Assembly: GCF_003710935.1 (NCBI RefSeq) | Contig: NZ_RHHS01000010.1 | Coordinates: 1-64,000 of the forward strand | Direction of reading: 5' to 3' | Length of the DNA: 64,000 nucleotides | Source of the DNA: Brevibacillus gelatini | GTDB taxonomy: Bacteria > Bacillota > Bacilli > Brevibacillales > Brevibacillaceae | Shown: positions 1-7,389 of the stretch, piece by piece | Numbering within the stretch: the stretch's first letter is position 1 | How the letters are laid out: every line of letters starts with the position of its first letter | Notes under the pieces: generated by a model | Databases searched by the model: none | What the model was told of the DNA's origin: nothing | Seen by the model: only the letters and a program-made list of their open reading frames with translations | Translations under genes and position numbers: made by a program

Positions 1-174
1 CTGCGGGAGCTGTGGGACGGGCGGACGCCGGATGGAGGCCAGGCGTTGGAGTCGTTTGCGGTTGGAGCAGCGCTGGGCGGAGCTTTTTCCGTAGGGACGT
101 CCTGGTTGGCGAAAGGTGCTGAGAGGGTTCGCGGGGCGTTGAAGCGGGGGGCGAGTTCGAAGGTTGAGGGGACG
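1..174 (+). repeat. Direct repeat, copy 1 (spike/toxin junction)
   Basis: This stretch is nearly identical to 2430-2603, with only scattered single-base differences. It encodes the conserved L-R-E-L-W-D-G to S-S-K-V-E-G segment just before the variable toxin tip. Homology stops abruptly at base 174/2603, where the two AT-rich toxin tips begin. That is the arrangement expected when homologous recombination swaps tips. Confidence 0.93.
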
Positions 175-771
175 GGTAAAGCTGGAGTAGAACCTGGTTC
201 CACACCGATTGAGCATAGGTATGCTATTGATCCTGAAACCGGAAAATTAATTCATTTTGATTGGACAGCAACAAGACGAGTTGACCCAGTAAAAGATGCC
301 CATATCATTGAAAGAGTCAGTGAGATAAAAAGTCGTTTATCCAAAAAAGTTTTAAAAAAGGGTGGGAATTTTGGTTATGCTGAGGTCGATATTCCTGTTG
401 TAGAACAAAAGGAATTTTATTCATCAAGTCAGGTTGATTTTACTTCTGGTAATTCAAATTTAGAAGGATTCTCATTAAAACCTGAAAATCCTATTTTTAG
501 AGCTACAAAGGCACCTGATAAGAAGGGAGATGATTTTGTAAGAGAGGCGGATACAGAGTACAAAATATTAAATGATTTAGCCGAAAAAATCGGAGAAAAT
601 AATAATGTTGCAGGAAAGGTAAAATTGTTTACAGAAAAAGACACGTGTGGAAGTTGCAATAACATAATTTCTCAGTTTAAAGAAAGGTATCCAAATATAA
701 AAATTGAAGTGATTCATAATGGTGGCGAGCTAATAGCACCAAAAAATATGTCAAACATAGGAGAGTACTGA
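1..771 (+). CDS. C-terminal part of a spike-linked polymorphic toxin with deaminase tip (5' end outside window)
   Basis: The frame is open from base 1, so the gene starts upstream of the window. Codons 1 to about 58 are GC-rich and match the end of the spike-like protein repeated at 2430-2603. After base 174 the sequence turns AT-rich and encodes the toxin tip. The tip has a D-T-E motif (550-558) followed by C-G-S-C (646-657) and resembles the BURPS668_1122-type Toxin-deaminase family of cytidine-deaminase-like nucleic acid deaminases (zinc bound by D/H/C-x-E plus C-x-x-C). The sharp change in base composition at the junction is typical of exchangeable toxin cassettes. The next gene starts 3 bases after the stop and is probably the immunity gene. 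The deaminase assignment rests on motif order and the surrounding Y-K-I-L and S-Q-F contexts. The target (DNA, RNA or nucleotide) cannot be told from sequence. Confidence 0.72.
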   Translation: MRELWDGRTPDGGQALESFAVGAALGGAFSVGTSWLAKGAERVRGALKRGASSKVEGTGKAGVEPGSTPIEHRYAIDPETGKLIHFDWTATRRVDPVKDAHIIERVSEIKSRLSKKVLKKGGNFGYAEVDIPVVEQKEFYSSSQVDFTSGNSNLEGFSLKPENPIFRATKAPDKKGDDFVREADTEYKILNDLAEKIGENNNVAGKVKLFTEKDTCGSCNNIISQFKERYPNIKIEVIHNGGELIAPKNMSNIGEY

Positions 772-773
772 AT

Positions 774-1460
774 ATGGACTTAAAATGGGAGTATAAAGAA
801 TTAGTTGAATCGTTTATTGAAGATTATTATTCATATAAACAAAATAATATGAGTGATCGTGAATCTCTAGCTAGAACTTATAATGAATACGAGACACTTT
901 TAAACCAAGGAGAAATGGAAAAAGCAGTTATAGAGATTTTGTATGGAGAATTTTTACTAAAACAATCCAAGGTACTAATTACAGCAAAAGAAAAAACAAA
1001 AGAGGAATTGCTTTCTCTAGACTTTACTAAGCTTAGAACAGAATTAACAGATGATGAAGTAAAAGAACTAATAAGTCGCAGGGATAATATTGTATTAAGA
1101 TTAGACGAAAAACCTTTAGATTTTTGTTCTGAAGCAAGATGGTATTATCAAGAAATTAATGAAAATGTGAAAAAATTTTTTGAATCACTAAGTTTTGAGA
1201 ATGAGTATGCAGGTCAAGTAGTGAATCACGTTCTTAAAAGATTTGAAAGAGATTGTAGGAATACAATGAGTGAGAATATTACAATAAAAGTCACATTAGC
1301 TGAATTGTTAATCAATAAAGGGATTAATGCTCAAGAAGAACTCAACAACATATTATCTGAACTAAAACAGTTTAATATGGAAGATGTAGGGCAACAGTTA
1401 TCGGAAGAAGAAAAAGAAGATTTAGCAAGGAGAATCAAAAGTTTATTAATTAATATATAA
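774..1460 (+). CDS. Probable immunity protein for the deaminase toxin (Imm3-like)
   Basis: This is a 228-residue, acidic, apparently all-helical, soluble protein with no signal peptide. It starts at an ATG 3 bases after the toxin stop, with GGAG inside the toxin's last codons as ribosome site, so the pair is translationally coupled. Base composition is as AT-rich as the toxin tip and unlike the rest of the window, so toxin tip and this gene appear to have moved as one unit. Position, size and helical character fit the Imm3 family, known as a neighbour of nucleic-acid deaminase toxins. The family name is a suggestion; the immunity role follows mainly from context. Confidence 0.62.
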   Translation: MDLKWEYKELVESFIEDYYSYKQNNMSDRESLARTYNEYETLLNQGEMEKAVIEILYGEFLLKQSKVLITAKEKTKEELLSLDFTKLRTELTDDEVKELISRRDNIVLRLDEKPLDFCSEARWYYQEINENVKKFFESLSFENEYAGQVVNHVLKRFERDCRNTMSENITIKVTLAELLINKGINAQEELNNILSELKQFNMEDVGQQLSEEEKEDLARRIKSLLINI

Positions 1461-1476
1461 GAAGAAATATTTCCTG

Positions 1477-1575
1477 GATGGATCGTACAGTAGAACTAAC
1501 AAACGAAACACTAGATAAACTTTCAAAAGCTCATTCCTGCTTTGAACCATGAGTAGGAATGAGCTTTTTTTGCAT
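1477..1575 (+). terminator. Terminator / repeat element, copy A
   Basis: A perfect 11-bp stem (1528-1538 with 1555-1565) followed by seven T's forms an intrinsic terminator after the immunity gene. The roughly 100-bp sequence around it, including a TAAACTTTCAAAAGCTC core, recurs at 3667-3790 and more distantly at 4257-4367. The element therefore travels with each toxin-immunity module. Confidence 0.85.
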
Positions 1576-3120
1576 GCTCAAAATCATACGAACGCCACCC
1601 TGTACTTCCCCGATGCGACAAGAAGGAGGGCGGTGGTGCTTGGCTGGGTCCGCAAAAACGGCGACAGTTGCGTGAAGACAGCCAACCCGAACATCCGGTA
1701 TTTCGGCACAGAGCACGGAAGCGAACTGGTTGCGCCTACCGCTCTTTCGATTGTGAGCGGATGCAAGGAACCGTTGAAGATAACCCTGGACGATCACGTG
1801 GGGATTACACTGACCAGCCATAAAAAGCTGATTCTGAATGCGAAGGAAGAGATCTCACTCTACACGCCAAAGCGGGTTGTCATCCAGGCGCAAAGCCAGA
1901 TTCTCGCCAAGAAAACGAGTGCGCCAAGCGGCTTTTCGCTGGAGAGTGAGTATCACTTCCTGGGGACAGCCGTTCACGTGGAAGGATGGGACCGGACGAC
2001 GTTTCCCGCGTTTGACGACGAGCCGAAGCAAGGAACGCCCCCACCCCCGGAACCGCCGTTTGATTGGGGGAAGCTTGCCCTTTGTGTGTTAGGGGCTGTG
2101 GCGATTGTCGGGGCCGTAGCACTGACGGTAGCGTCGTTTGGTGCGGGTGCGGTGATTGGAGCGGCAGCGGTAGGGGCAGCTCTCGGAGCGATAGGCGGTG
2201 TCGTGATGACCGCCTCGTCCGATCTCATCAACGGGGAGGTGAGCAGTCCGTCCGCGTATATCAAAAGCGCCGCCCAAGGGGCCGTGATCGGCGCGGTATG
2301 CGGAGCGATTTTCGGCCCCGTTGCAGGGGTCGGCGGAGGAGCGGTTGTGCCGCTGACAGGCGGACAAACGACCGTAGGGCTTGGCTCGGTCATGTTTATG
2401 GGGGGAACCTCGGGATATATTGATTATCGCTGCGGGAACTGTGGGACGGGCGGACGCCGGATGGAAGCAAGGCGTTGGAGTCGTTTGCGGTAGGGGCAGC
2501 ACTGGGCGGAGCTTTTTCCGTAGGGACGTCCTGGTTGGCGAAAGGTGCCGAGAGGGATCGCGGTGCGTTGAAGCGGGGGGCGAGTTCGAAGGTTGAGGGG
2601 ACGCCAAAAGCTAGAACACCTAAGCCATTAGAACCTCGTGGAGAACCTATTAAGTTTGTTCCTAGTTTTAAACAGGAAGAGATAGCTTTGCAGACGTATG
2701 AAAAGTTAAGATCCACTGGTTTAGATGTCGGAGAGTTAGAGATCTTTTTAACGGAATACAGGACTTAGTTTTGAAGAGGCAAGTCAGTTGAAGACACATG
2801 TAATACTGACTGAACACATGAACTTAGTTGATACTGTTAACGGCAAGTACTATTATAAAGGTTATTTTGTTCCCGATATTGATATAGCCTATGGATGGGA
2901 AAAAGCACTAAAGGGTGAATTATCAGCAGAGGAAAAAACATGGTTTAGACAATTAGCTGACCATGAATTGGCAGAAAGTAAAATGATGCAAGAAGGATTG
3001 CCGTATCGTGATATAAACTATTTTAAAGATGGTACAATAAACGAAAGTACAAAAGGTGCTCATGAGTTAGCACCACCACAACCCGGCGGATTTCCAGGCC
3101 AAAATTTTGAGGTGGGAAAA
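1549..3120 (+). pseudogene. Displaced spike-like (VgrG/Pvc8-type) C-terminus with second toxin tip, twice frameshifted
   Basis: This is a second copy of the toxin-carrier gene lacking its N-terminal part. Coding similarity begins around 1580, right after terminator copy A, with only the terminator sequence read as N-terminus. Visible parts are a gp5/VgrG-like segment (V-L-G-W-V-R, R-Y-F-G-T-E-H-G), a proline stretch, then hydrophobic Gly/Ala-rich membrane helices (about 2060-2400). The frame breaks near 2425, where one G appears missing compared with the expected codons, and resumes in another frame at 2430-2603. It breaks again near 2755-2770. The tip that follows has an H-E-x-x-E motif (from 2962) and a G-A-H-E stretch (about 3058-3066). 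I do not recognise the toxin family. As read, no intact toxin could be made from this locus. Confidence 0.7.
2430..2603 (+). repeat. Direct repeat, copy 2 (spike/toxin junction)
   Basis: Partner of 1-174. It encodes the conserved junction segment upstream of the second, different toxin tip. Here it lies out of frame with the preceding spike-like coding sequence because of the apparent 1-base loss just before 2430. Confidence 0.93.
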
Positions 3121-3633
3121 TTGAATTCTAACTTTGAACAAGCCCGTGAAAGAATAAAAAACATTAACTGGGAAAATAATGGAATGGATAAACCTTCATA
3201 TGCTATCCTAGTTACAGAGTTTATTAGAAGAGGGAATATTTTTTTAGATTTTAACTCCAAGGATGATAATAGACGTGCTGTATTTAATGCAGCAGAAATA
3301 ATTAATTTTGATACACCTGCTCATATAAAGGAAGAATGTAATGGAGTAGTAAACGCCAACGTTGATTGGGTTACAGAGTATCTTTGCGCTTTTTATCTTG
3401 AATGGGCATACGTGGTAGACAAACAAGTACCCATCGCTCTGAAGTTTCACGATTTATATGACCCTATTATTAAGTTGTTTGAGAGAGGTGGAAGGATCAG
3501 TTATCATCATAATGAGTTAGTATGTGGCAAACATGCATGGCCGCGTAATTCTGGGAAAATAACTAGGGAACTTCCCCCACAAGACATTAGGGATAAAGTT
3601 CTGGATGCACTCGATGATGAAAATATTGAGTGA
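3121..3633 (+). CDS. Putative immunity protein of the second toxin module
   Basis: The frame of the toxin tip runs on without a stop into a second domain of about 170 residues. A GAGGTGGG site (3109-3116) stands 4 bases before a TTG at 3121, so I place the immunity start there. The protein is acidic with aromatic-rich segments and an L-Y-D-P-I-I-K-L-F-E-R-G-G stretch of the kind seen in Firmicute immunity proteins. It is AT-rich like the toxin tip. Either the toxin has lost its stop and become fused to its immunity protein, or internal initiation yields a free immunity protein. Function is inferred from position; the family is not named with confidence. Confidence 0.5.
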   Translation: MNSNFEQARERIKNINWENNGMDKPSYAILVTEFIRRGNIFLDFNSKDDNRRAVFNAAEIINFDTPAHIKEECNGVVNANVDWVTEYLCAFYLEWAYVVDKQVPIALKFHDLYDPIIKLFERGGRISYHHNELVCGKHAWPRNSGKITRELPPQDIRDKVLDALDDENIE

Positions 3634-3666
3634 TAGAGGGAATATTTTTTATAAGTTTCTTTACAA

Positions 3667-3790
3667 TCCTAACAATAAGATCGTACAATACAATCAACAA
3701 ACCAAACACTAAACAATTCAAACACTTGATAAACTTTCAAAAGCTCTTTCCAACTTGTTTTATGAGTAGGAATGAGCTTTTTTTGCATGC
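3667..3790 (+). terminator. Terminator / repeat element, copy B
   Basis: This repeats the element at 1477-1575, with the same AACTTTCAAAAGCTC core and the same GAGTAGGAATGAGC arm followed by seven T's. The left arm is partly degraded (AGCTCTTTCC), so the hairpin is weaker than copy A. It closes the second toxin-immunity module. Confidence 0.75.
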
Positions 3791-3815
3791 ACAAAATCAA
3801 TGGAGGATGAAACGA

Positions 3816-3956
3816 ATGGCAAAACGTGAACAGCTAGGGGCAGAAGGATTGAAGGAACAGCAGCCAGCCCAGGAAGAAGAAAAAGAAGTGAGGTCTATTG
3901 CCCGGGCTCGCGCAGCATACGAACAGCTTATGGATGAAATTTGGATCGGCTACATG
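3816..3956 (+). pseudogene. Truncated 5' end of an unknown gene
   Basis: An ATG with a GGAGG site 9 bases upstream opens a frame coding about 47 plausible residues (M-A-K-R-E-Q-L-G to I-G-Y-M-N), charged and helical. Coding character is lost near 3957, where sequence leading into the IS3-family OrfA begins. This is probably the start of the next gene of the toxin-carrier cluster, cut off by the insertion or a later deletion. No family recognised. Confidence 0.4.
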
Positions 3957-4245
3957 AATTGGACAATTCTCTTAAGGTCTAGTAGATTGAAAGCAAATCG
4001 ATACAGAACGGGGAGAATGTCATGGGGAAACGTGAGCGTCGGTCATTTACAGACGAGTTCAAGCGGCAAATGGTTCAACTCTACGAGAATGGAAAAACGC
4101 GTGCAGATATTTTGAAAGAATACGATCTGAGTGCATCTGCGTTTGACCGTTGGGTCAAACAGAGCAGAACGACAGGTTCTTTCAAAGAAAAAGACAACCG
4201 AACGGAAGAACAGAATGAACGGGACTGTAAAATATTTTGTGTACA
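3957..4245 (+). mobile_element. IS3-family remnant (truncated orfA)
   Basis: An ATG at 4022 opens about 66 residues typical of the IS3-family OrfA helix-turn-helix protein (F-T-D-E-F-K-R-Q-M-V, then S-A-S-A-F-D-R-W-V-K). Similarity stops at about 4219, before the leucine zipper, and no OrfB follows. The next bases, GGGACTGTAAAATATTTTG, look like the terminal repeat of another IS (IS256-like is a guess), so a second insertion or recombination may have removed the rest. The element cannot move by itself. Confidence 0.7.
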
Positions 4246-4256
4246 CTAATAAGATC

Positions 4257-4367
4257 GCAAAATTGAACCAACAAACCAAGTACAAAAAAACTTGACAAGT
4301 ACGCTTGATAAACATTCAAACAAAGGCTTACTCCCCTGGAACATGAGGAGGAGTAAGCCTTTTTGCA
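4257..4367 (+). terminator. Terminator / repeat element, copy C
   Basis: A diverged third relative of copies A and B. It keeps the CAACAAACCAA and CTTGATAAAC blocks and ends in a perfect 11-bp stem (4324-4334 with 4350-4360) plus T's. It now follows the IS remnant with no gene in front, which suggests that a third toxin-immunity module has been lost. Confidence 0.65.
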
Positions 4368-4370
4368 CAG

Positions 4371-4558
4371 GCATTAAACAACGCCCGAAACTACAACAGC
4401 CGTTGCGCGTGAGCACAACCTGCAACTGCCAGCAACGAGGCGAGGCGAGATGAGATAGAAAAGATCCCACCGCCGCCCCCAAAAATTCCCACCGATTTTC
4501 CACCGTCCAGTATAGCGACATTTTAACCGTGATCCCTTTTTCCCACACATCCAGGGAG
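4371..4558. other. Intergenic stretch, nothing recognised
   Basis: This lies between terminator copy C and the stop of the YczE-like gene. No convincing coding frame, RNA motif or terminator on either strand could be identified. Confidence 0.5.
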
Positions 4559-5215
4559 CTACTGTTGCACCTGTGCTTCCGTCCCCCGATTGACGAGCGA
4601 CAAAAGCTTGTTCCCCGCATGGATGGCAGCCTGAATAATGTACCCAGTCGTAAACGACAGCACAATCGTCCCGTAATAAATCGGCCCGTCGAGCAAAAAG
4701 CTCAAGGTCAGAAACAGGCAGGCGAGCGAAATTTCCGTGCGGCGAAACGTCCATTTCATCCGCTTGGAGACGACGAGCACGAATGCTTCCTGTGGTGCTG
4801 TGCACACCTGCGTGCACACGTACAGCCCGATGCCGCTGCCGATGCACAGGTTGCCGAGCACCAGGGTCAAAAGCGGCGGCAGCGAGCGGATGCCGGCCAT
4901 CAGGGTGTCAATCGAGCCGATCAGGTCGACAAAGACGGAGATCAGCACCATTACGACTACGGCTCCAAACGTAATGTAGCTGCGATCCATGAGTAATACG
5001 ATGCAGACAAAAGTGAAGTTGATCGCAAACATCCAAAAGCCGATGGATATGCCGAAATTTTGAAACAGGGCAATAAACAGAGAGTCATAAGGGCTGAGGC
5101 CAAACGAGGTAATCGTCGTCATCATGTTGATGCCGAGCGCGAGAATGAGCAGACCCGTGATAAACAAGACGTATTCGAATTTGAAGCGAAACACGAACAG
5201 CACGACTCCTTTCAT
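4559..5215 (-). CDS. YczE/YitT-like integral membrane protein
   Basis: About 218 residues with six to seven predicted transmembrane helices and the family segment G-L-S-P-Y-D-S-L after the first helix, as in the YczE/YyaS/YitT group. Their transport or accessory role is poorly defined; YczE has been linked to lipopeptide production in Bacillus. The ATG at 5215 has only a close GGAAAG. A GTG at 5194, preceded by AAAGGAG, may be the true start and would begin V-F-R-F-K-F-E. The gene is divergent from the LacI regulator, which could control it. Confidence 0.72.
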   Translation of the reverse strand: MKGVVLFVFRFKFEYVLFITGLLILALGINMMTTITSFGLSPYDSLFIALFQNFGISIGFWMFAINFTFVCIVLLMDRSYITFGAVVVMVLISVFVDLIGSIDTLMAGIRSLPPLLTLVLGNLCIGSGIGLYVCTQVCTAPQEAFVLVVSKRMKWTFRRTEISLACLFLTLSFLLDGPIYYGTIVLSFTTGYIIQAAIHAGNKLLSLVNRGTEAQVQQ

Positions 5216-5398
5216 CTTTCCATCGGCAACAGGATAAAGTGTGGAACGCTTTTCATAGCAAGAAAAAAATGTGCCGAATGAATGAGCTTCCTGTCCTTCG
5301 CATTTGCACGGTATGTTTTTCAACTGGAGAAAAGGGGGCCTTTCCCGTTACTATGGAAGAGGATGACGGATTTTGATAAAACAGAGGGGTAATCAGGC

Positions 5399-6376
5399 TT
5401 GGCTAACATTCGAGAAATTGCGAAACTGGCGGGAGTATCTGTCTCCACCGTGTCGCGTGTCTTAAACAACCATCCGTATGTCAGCGAACAAAAACGCGCA
5501 GAAGTCATGCGGATCATCCAAGAACGAAACTACGTGCAGAACAGCAACGCTGTCCACCTGTCGACGGGAAAAACGATGGTGGTCGGCGTGACGCTTCCGC
5601 TCGTCAACAATCAATATTACAGCTCGATCATCGAAGGCATTGCCGGAGAAGCAGCCCGGCATCAGTACAACCTGATGGTGTGCCAGACCAACAACAGCGC
5701 CGAGCAGGAGCAGAGCATTTTGCGCCTGCTGAAAAACAAGAAAATGGACGGCCTCATCATGTGCTCCCGGGCCAATGGCTGCGAAACGATTGACGAGTAC
5801 GCCCAATACGGCCCGATCATCACCTGTGAGGCAAACGAGGCTGTTTTCGTGTCGAGCGTTCATATCGACCATTATCAGACCTTTCGGATCGGGATGGAGT
5901 ATTTGCTCGGCAAAGGCCACCGGAAAATCGGCTATTGCATAGGCAGAAAAAACAGCTTCAACAGCCAGCACCGCAAACGGGCCTACCATGACATGCTTCA
6001 ATCGGCAGGTGTAACACCCGCACCCGAATGGGCTTTTGAAAACTGTCTGACCGTGCAGGACGGCAAAGACATCGCTCACCGCATCTGGCAAATGAACGAG
6101 CGGCCTTCTGCATTGATCGTCTCCTGCAATCACATTGCGGCGGGGATCGTCAAAGAAGCAGGCAGATTGGGGCTGCGCGTCCCCGAAGACCTGGCGATTG
6201 TCGGCTGTGACGATCAGCCGGTCGGCGAACTGCTGGAGATCACGACCGTATCTAGTCCGAGCAGCTTGATGGGGAAATACGCCTTTGAAATGCTGTACGA
6301 CCGAATTGTCCACCAGCACAAGGAAAAAGAAGAAAGGGAGCTGCCGCCGCTTCTGGTAGAGAGGGGAACGACGTGA
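5399..6376 (+). CDS. LacI-family transcriptional regulator
   Basis: 325 residues starting at a TTG with AGAGGGGT about 9 bases upstream. The N-terminal helix-turn-helix I-R-E-I-A-K-L-A-G-V-S-V-S-T-V-S-R-V-L (residues 3-21) and hinge are classic LacI/GalR, followed by a periplasmic-binding-protein-like effector domain. Within the family it most resembles DegA-like regulators. No sugar genes lie next to it, so the effector and targets are unknown; autoregulation or control of the divergent membrane protein is possible. Confidence 0.88.
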   Translation: MANIREIAKLAGVSVSTVSRVLNNHPYVSEQKRAEVMRIIQERNYVQNSNAVHLSTGKTMVVGVTLPLVNNQYYSSIIEGIAGEAARHQYNLMVCQTNNSAEQEQSILRLLKNKKMDGLIMCSRANGCETIDEYAQYGPIITCEANEAVFVSSVHIDHYQTFRIGMEYLLGKGHRKIGYCIGRKNSFNSQHRKRAYHDMLQSAGVTPAPEWAFENCLTVQDGKDIAHRIWQMNERPSALIVSCNHIAAGIVKEAGRLGLRVPEDLAIVGCDDQPVGELLEITTVSSPSSLMGKYAFEMLYDRIVHQHKEKEERELPPLLVERGTT

Positions 6377-6391
6377 CGTCCGACGGGACAG

Positions 6392-6435
6392 GCCTCCTGC
6401 CACAGTGTAGAGATCAGGGCAACCGGGCAGGAGGC
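6392..6435. repeat. 10-bp inverted repeat downstream of the LacI gene
   Basis: GCCTCCTGCC (6392-6401) and GGCAGGAGGC (6426-6435) form a perfect 10-bp stem with a 24-base loop. No T-run follows, so it is not a standard intrinsic terminator. It could stabilise the lacI-type transcript or be a protein site. Confidence 0.6.
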
Positions 6436-6538
6436 GGAGAATGGAAGTACGGATTGAATGTGCAAAAAAATGGATCATGCCGGATGTAGGACAAGCAGGC
6501 AGGAAAAGCCGGACGCAGATGGAAGGAGATACTACGAA

Positions 6539-7000
6539 GTGAGACGACGATTGTGCATCATCGCCTGTGGCGCGAAAAAGATATGGGATGTACACCCGGA
6601 GGCGGGGGCGACAGAGGCGCAGTACGTTTATCAAAGCGCGTTTCACAAGGCGAGTCAGGCATATGCCCGGACGTTTTTTTCCGAGTGGGCGATTTTGTCT
6701 GCCAAGCACGGCTTTTTGCTGCCGCATGATCGGGTGCCGGAAAATTACGATGTCGCTTTTGGCACGAAAAACGCGGAAATCATCCCGCTCGACCGCCTGA
6801 TCCAGCAAGCGCGGGACAAGCAGCTCGACGGGGTGGAGGAAGTCGTCATGCTCGGCGGAAAGAAATTCAGGAGCATCATCCACGCTGTGTTTGGCGAGGA
6901 AAAAAGCAGCTTTCCGCTCGCGGATTGCCAGGGTATCGGCTATATGCTGCAAAAGCTGAACCAGGCTGTGGCAAACAGACAGGAAATCGGAAAGGGATGA
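6539..7000 (+). CDS. DUF6884 family protein
   Basis: 153 residues, soluble. I choose the GTG at 6539 because AAGGAGA lies about 9 bases upstream and the conserved domain begins at once (R-R-L-C-I-I-A-C-G-A-K-K-I-W-D). The S-A-K-H-G-F-L-L-P motif and the N-terminal C-G-x-x-K are typical of DUF6884/queuine-related uncharacterised proteins. The YciI-like gene follows after 4 bases, so the two are probably co-transcribed. The biochemical role is unknown. Confidence 0.72.
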   Translation: MRRRLCIIACGAKKIWDVHPEAGATEAQYVYQSAFHKASQAYARTFFSEWAILSAKHGFLLPHDRVPENYDVAFGTKNAEIIPLDRLIQQARDKQLDGVEEVVMLGGKKFRSIIHAVFGEEKSSFPLADCQGIGYMLQKLNQAVANRQEIGKG

Positions 7001-7004
7001 GAGC

Positions 7005-7325
7005 ATGGAGGCACTCCAACAGTTTTTGTACAAAATCAGGCTTGTTCCGCGGCTGCTGGACTCTGCAAACTGGACGGACAAAGAGCAAGAGATTGTCGGA
7101 GAGCATTTTCGCTACCTGCAAAAGCTGCTCGCAGACAACAGGCTGATCCTCGCGGGCCGCACGCAGAACATGGACGCGACGACATTTGGCATTGTGATTT
7201 TTCTCGCGGAATCAGAGGAAGCGGCACGACACGTCATGGAAAATGACCCTGCTGTCCGGCAAAACGTGATGACAGCCGAACTGTACCCGTATCGCGTCGC
7301 CCTGTACAACAGCGAGTGGAAGTGA
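7005..7325 (+). CDS. YciI-like protein
   Basis: 106 residues of dimeric alpha/beta ferredoxin-like fold, as judged by the pattern H-F-R-Y-L-Q-K-L, then L-I-L-A-G-R-T and a late M-E-N-D-P-A-V segment typical of the YciI/YCII family. Members are small enzymes or sensors of uncertain function with a conserved His and Asp. It starts 4 bases after DUF6884 and ends just before a strong terminator. Confidence 0.75.
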   Translation: MEALQQFLYKIRLVPRLLDSANWTDKEQEIVGEHFRYLQKLLADNRLILAGRTQNMDATTFGIVIFLAESEEAARHVMENDPAVRQNVMTAELYPYRVALYNSEWK

Positions 7326-7335
7326 AAAAAGACGA

Positions 7336-7371
7336 AGAGCCTGTGCATGAAAAACGCACAAGGCTCTTTTG
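7336..7371. terminator. Intrinsic terminator
   Basis: AGAGCCTGTGC pairs with GCACAAGGCTCT (one bulge), followed by TTTTGC. It lies between the convergent YciI-like and ktrB genes; the A-run on the left side could serve the opposite strand. Confidence 0.75.
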
Positions 7372-7389
7372 CTTTGACGCCGTCTATGG

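Noticed and set aside
3630-3815. N-terminal extension of the truncated gene at 3816, reading through the terminator repeat
   Set aside because: The same residues appear before the displaced carrier at 1549, showing that they are only the translated terminator sequence.
5462-7081. Long minus-strand open frame of about 540 codons opposite the LacI and DUF6884 genes
   Set aside because: It is a shadow of GC-rich coding sequence on the plus strand: composition is rich in Arg/His/Leu, there is no ribosome site, and both plus-strand genes have clear families.
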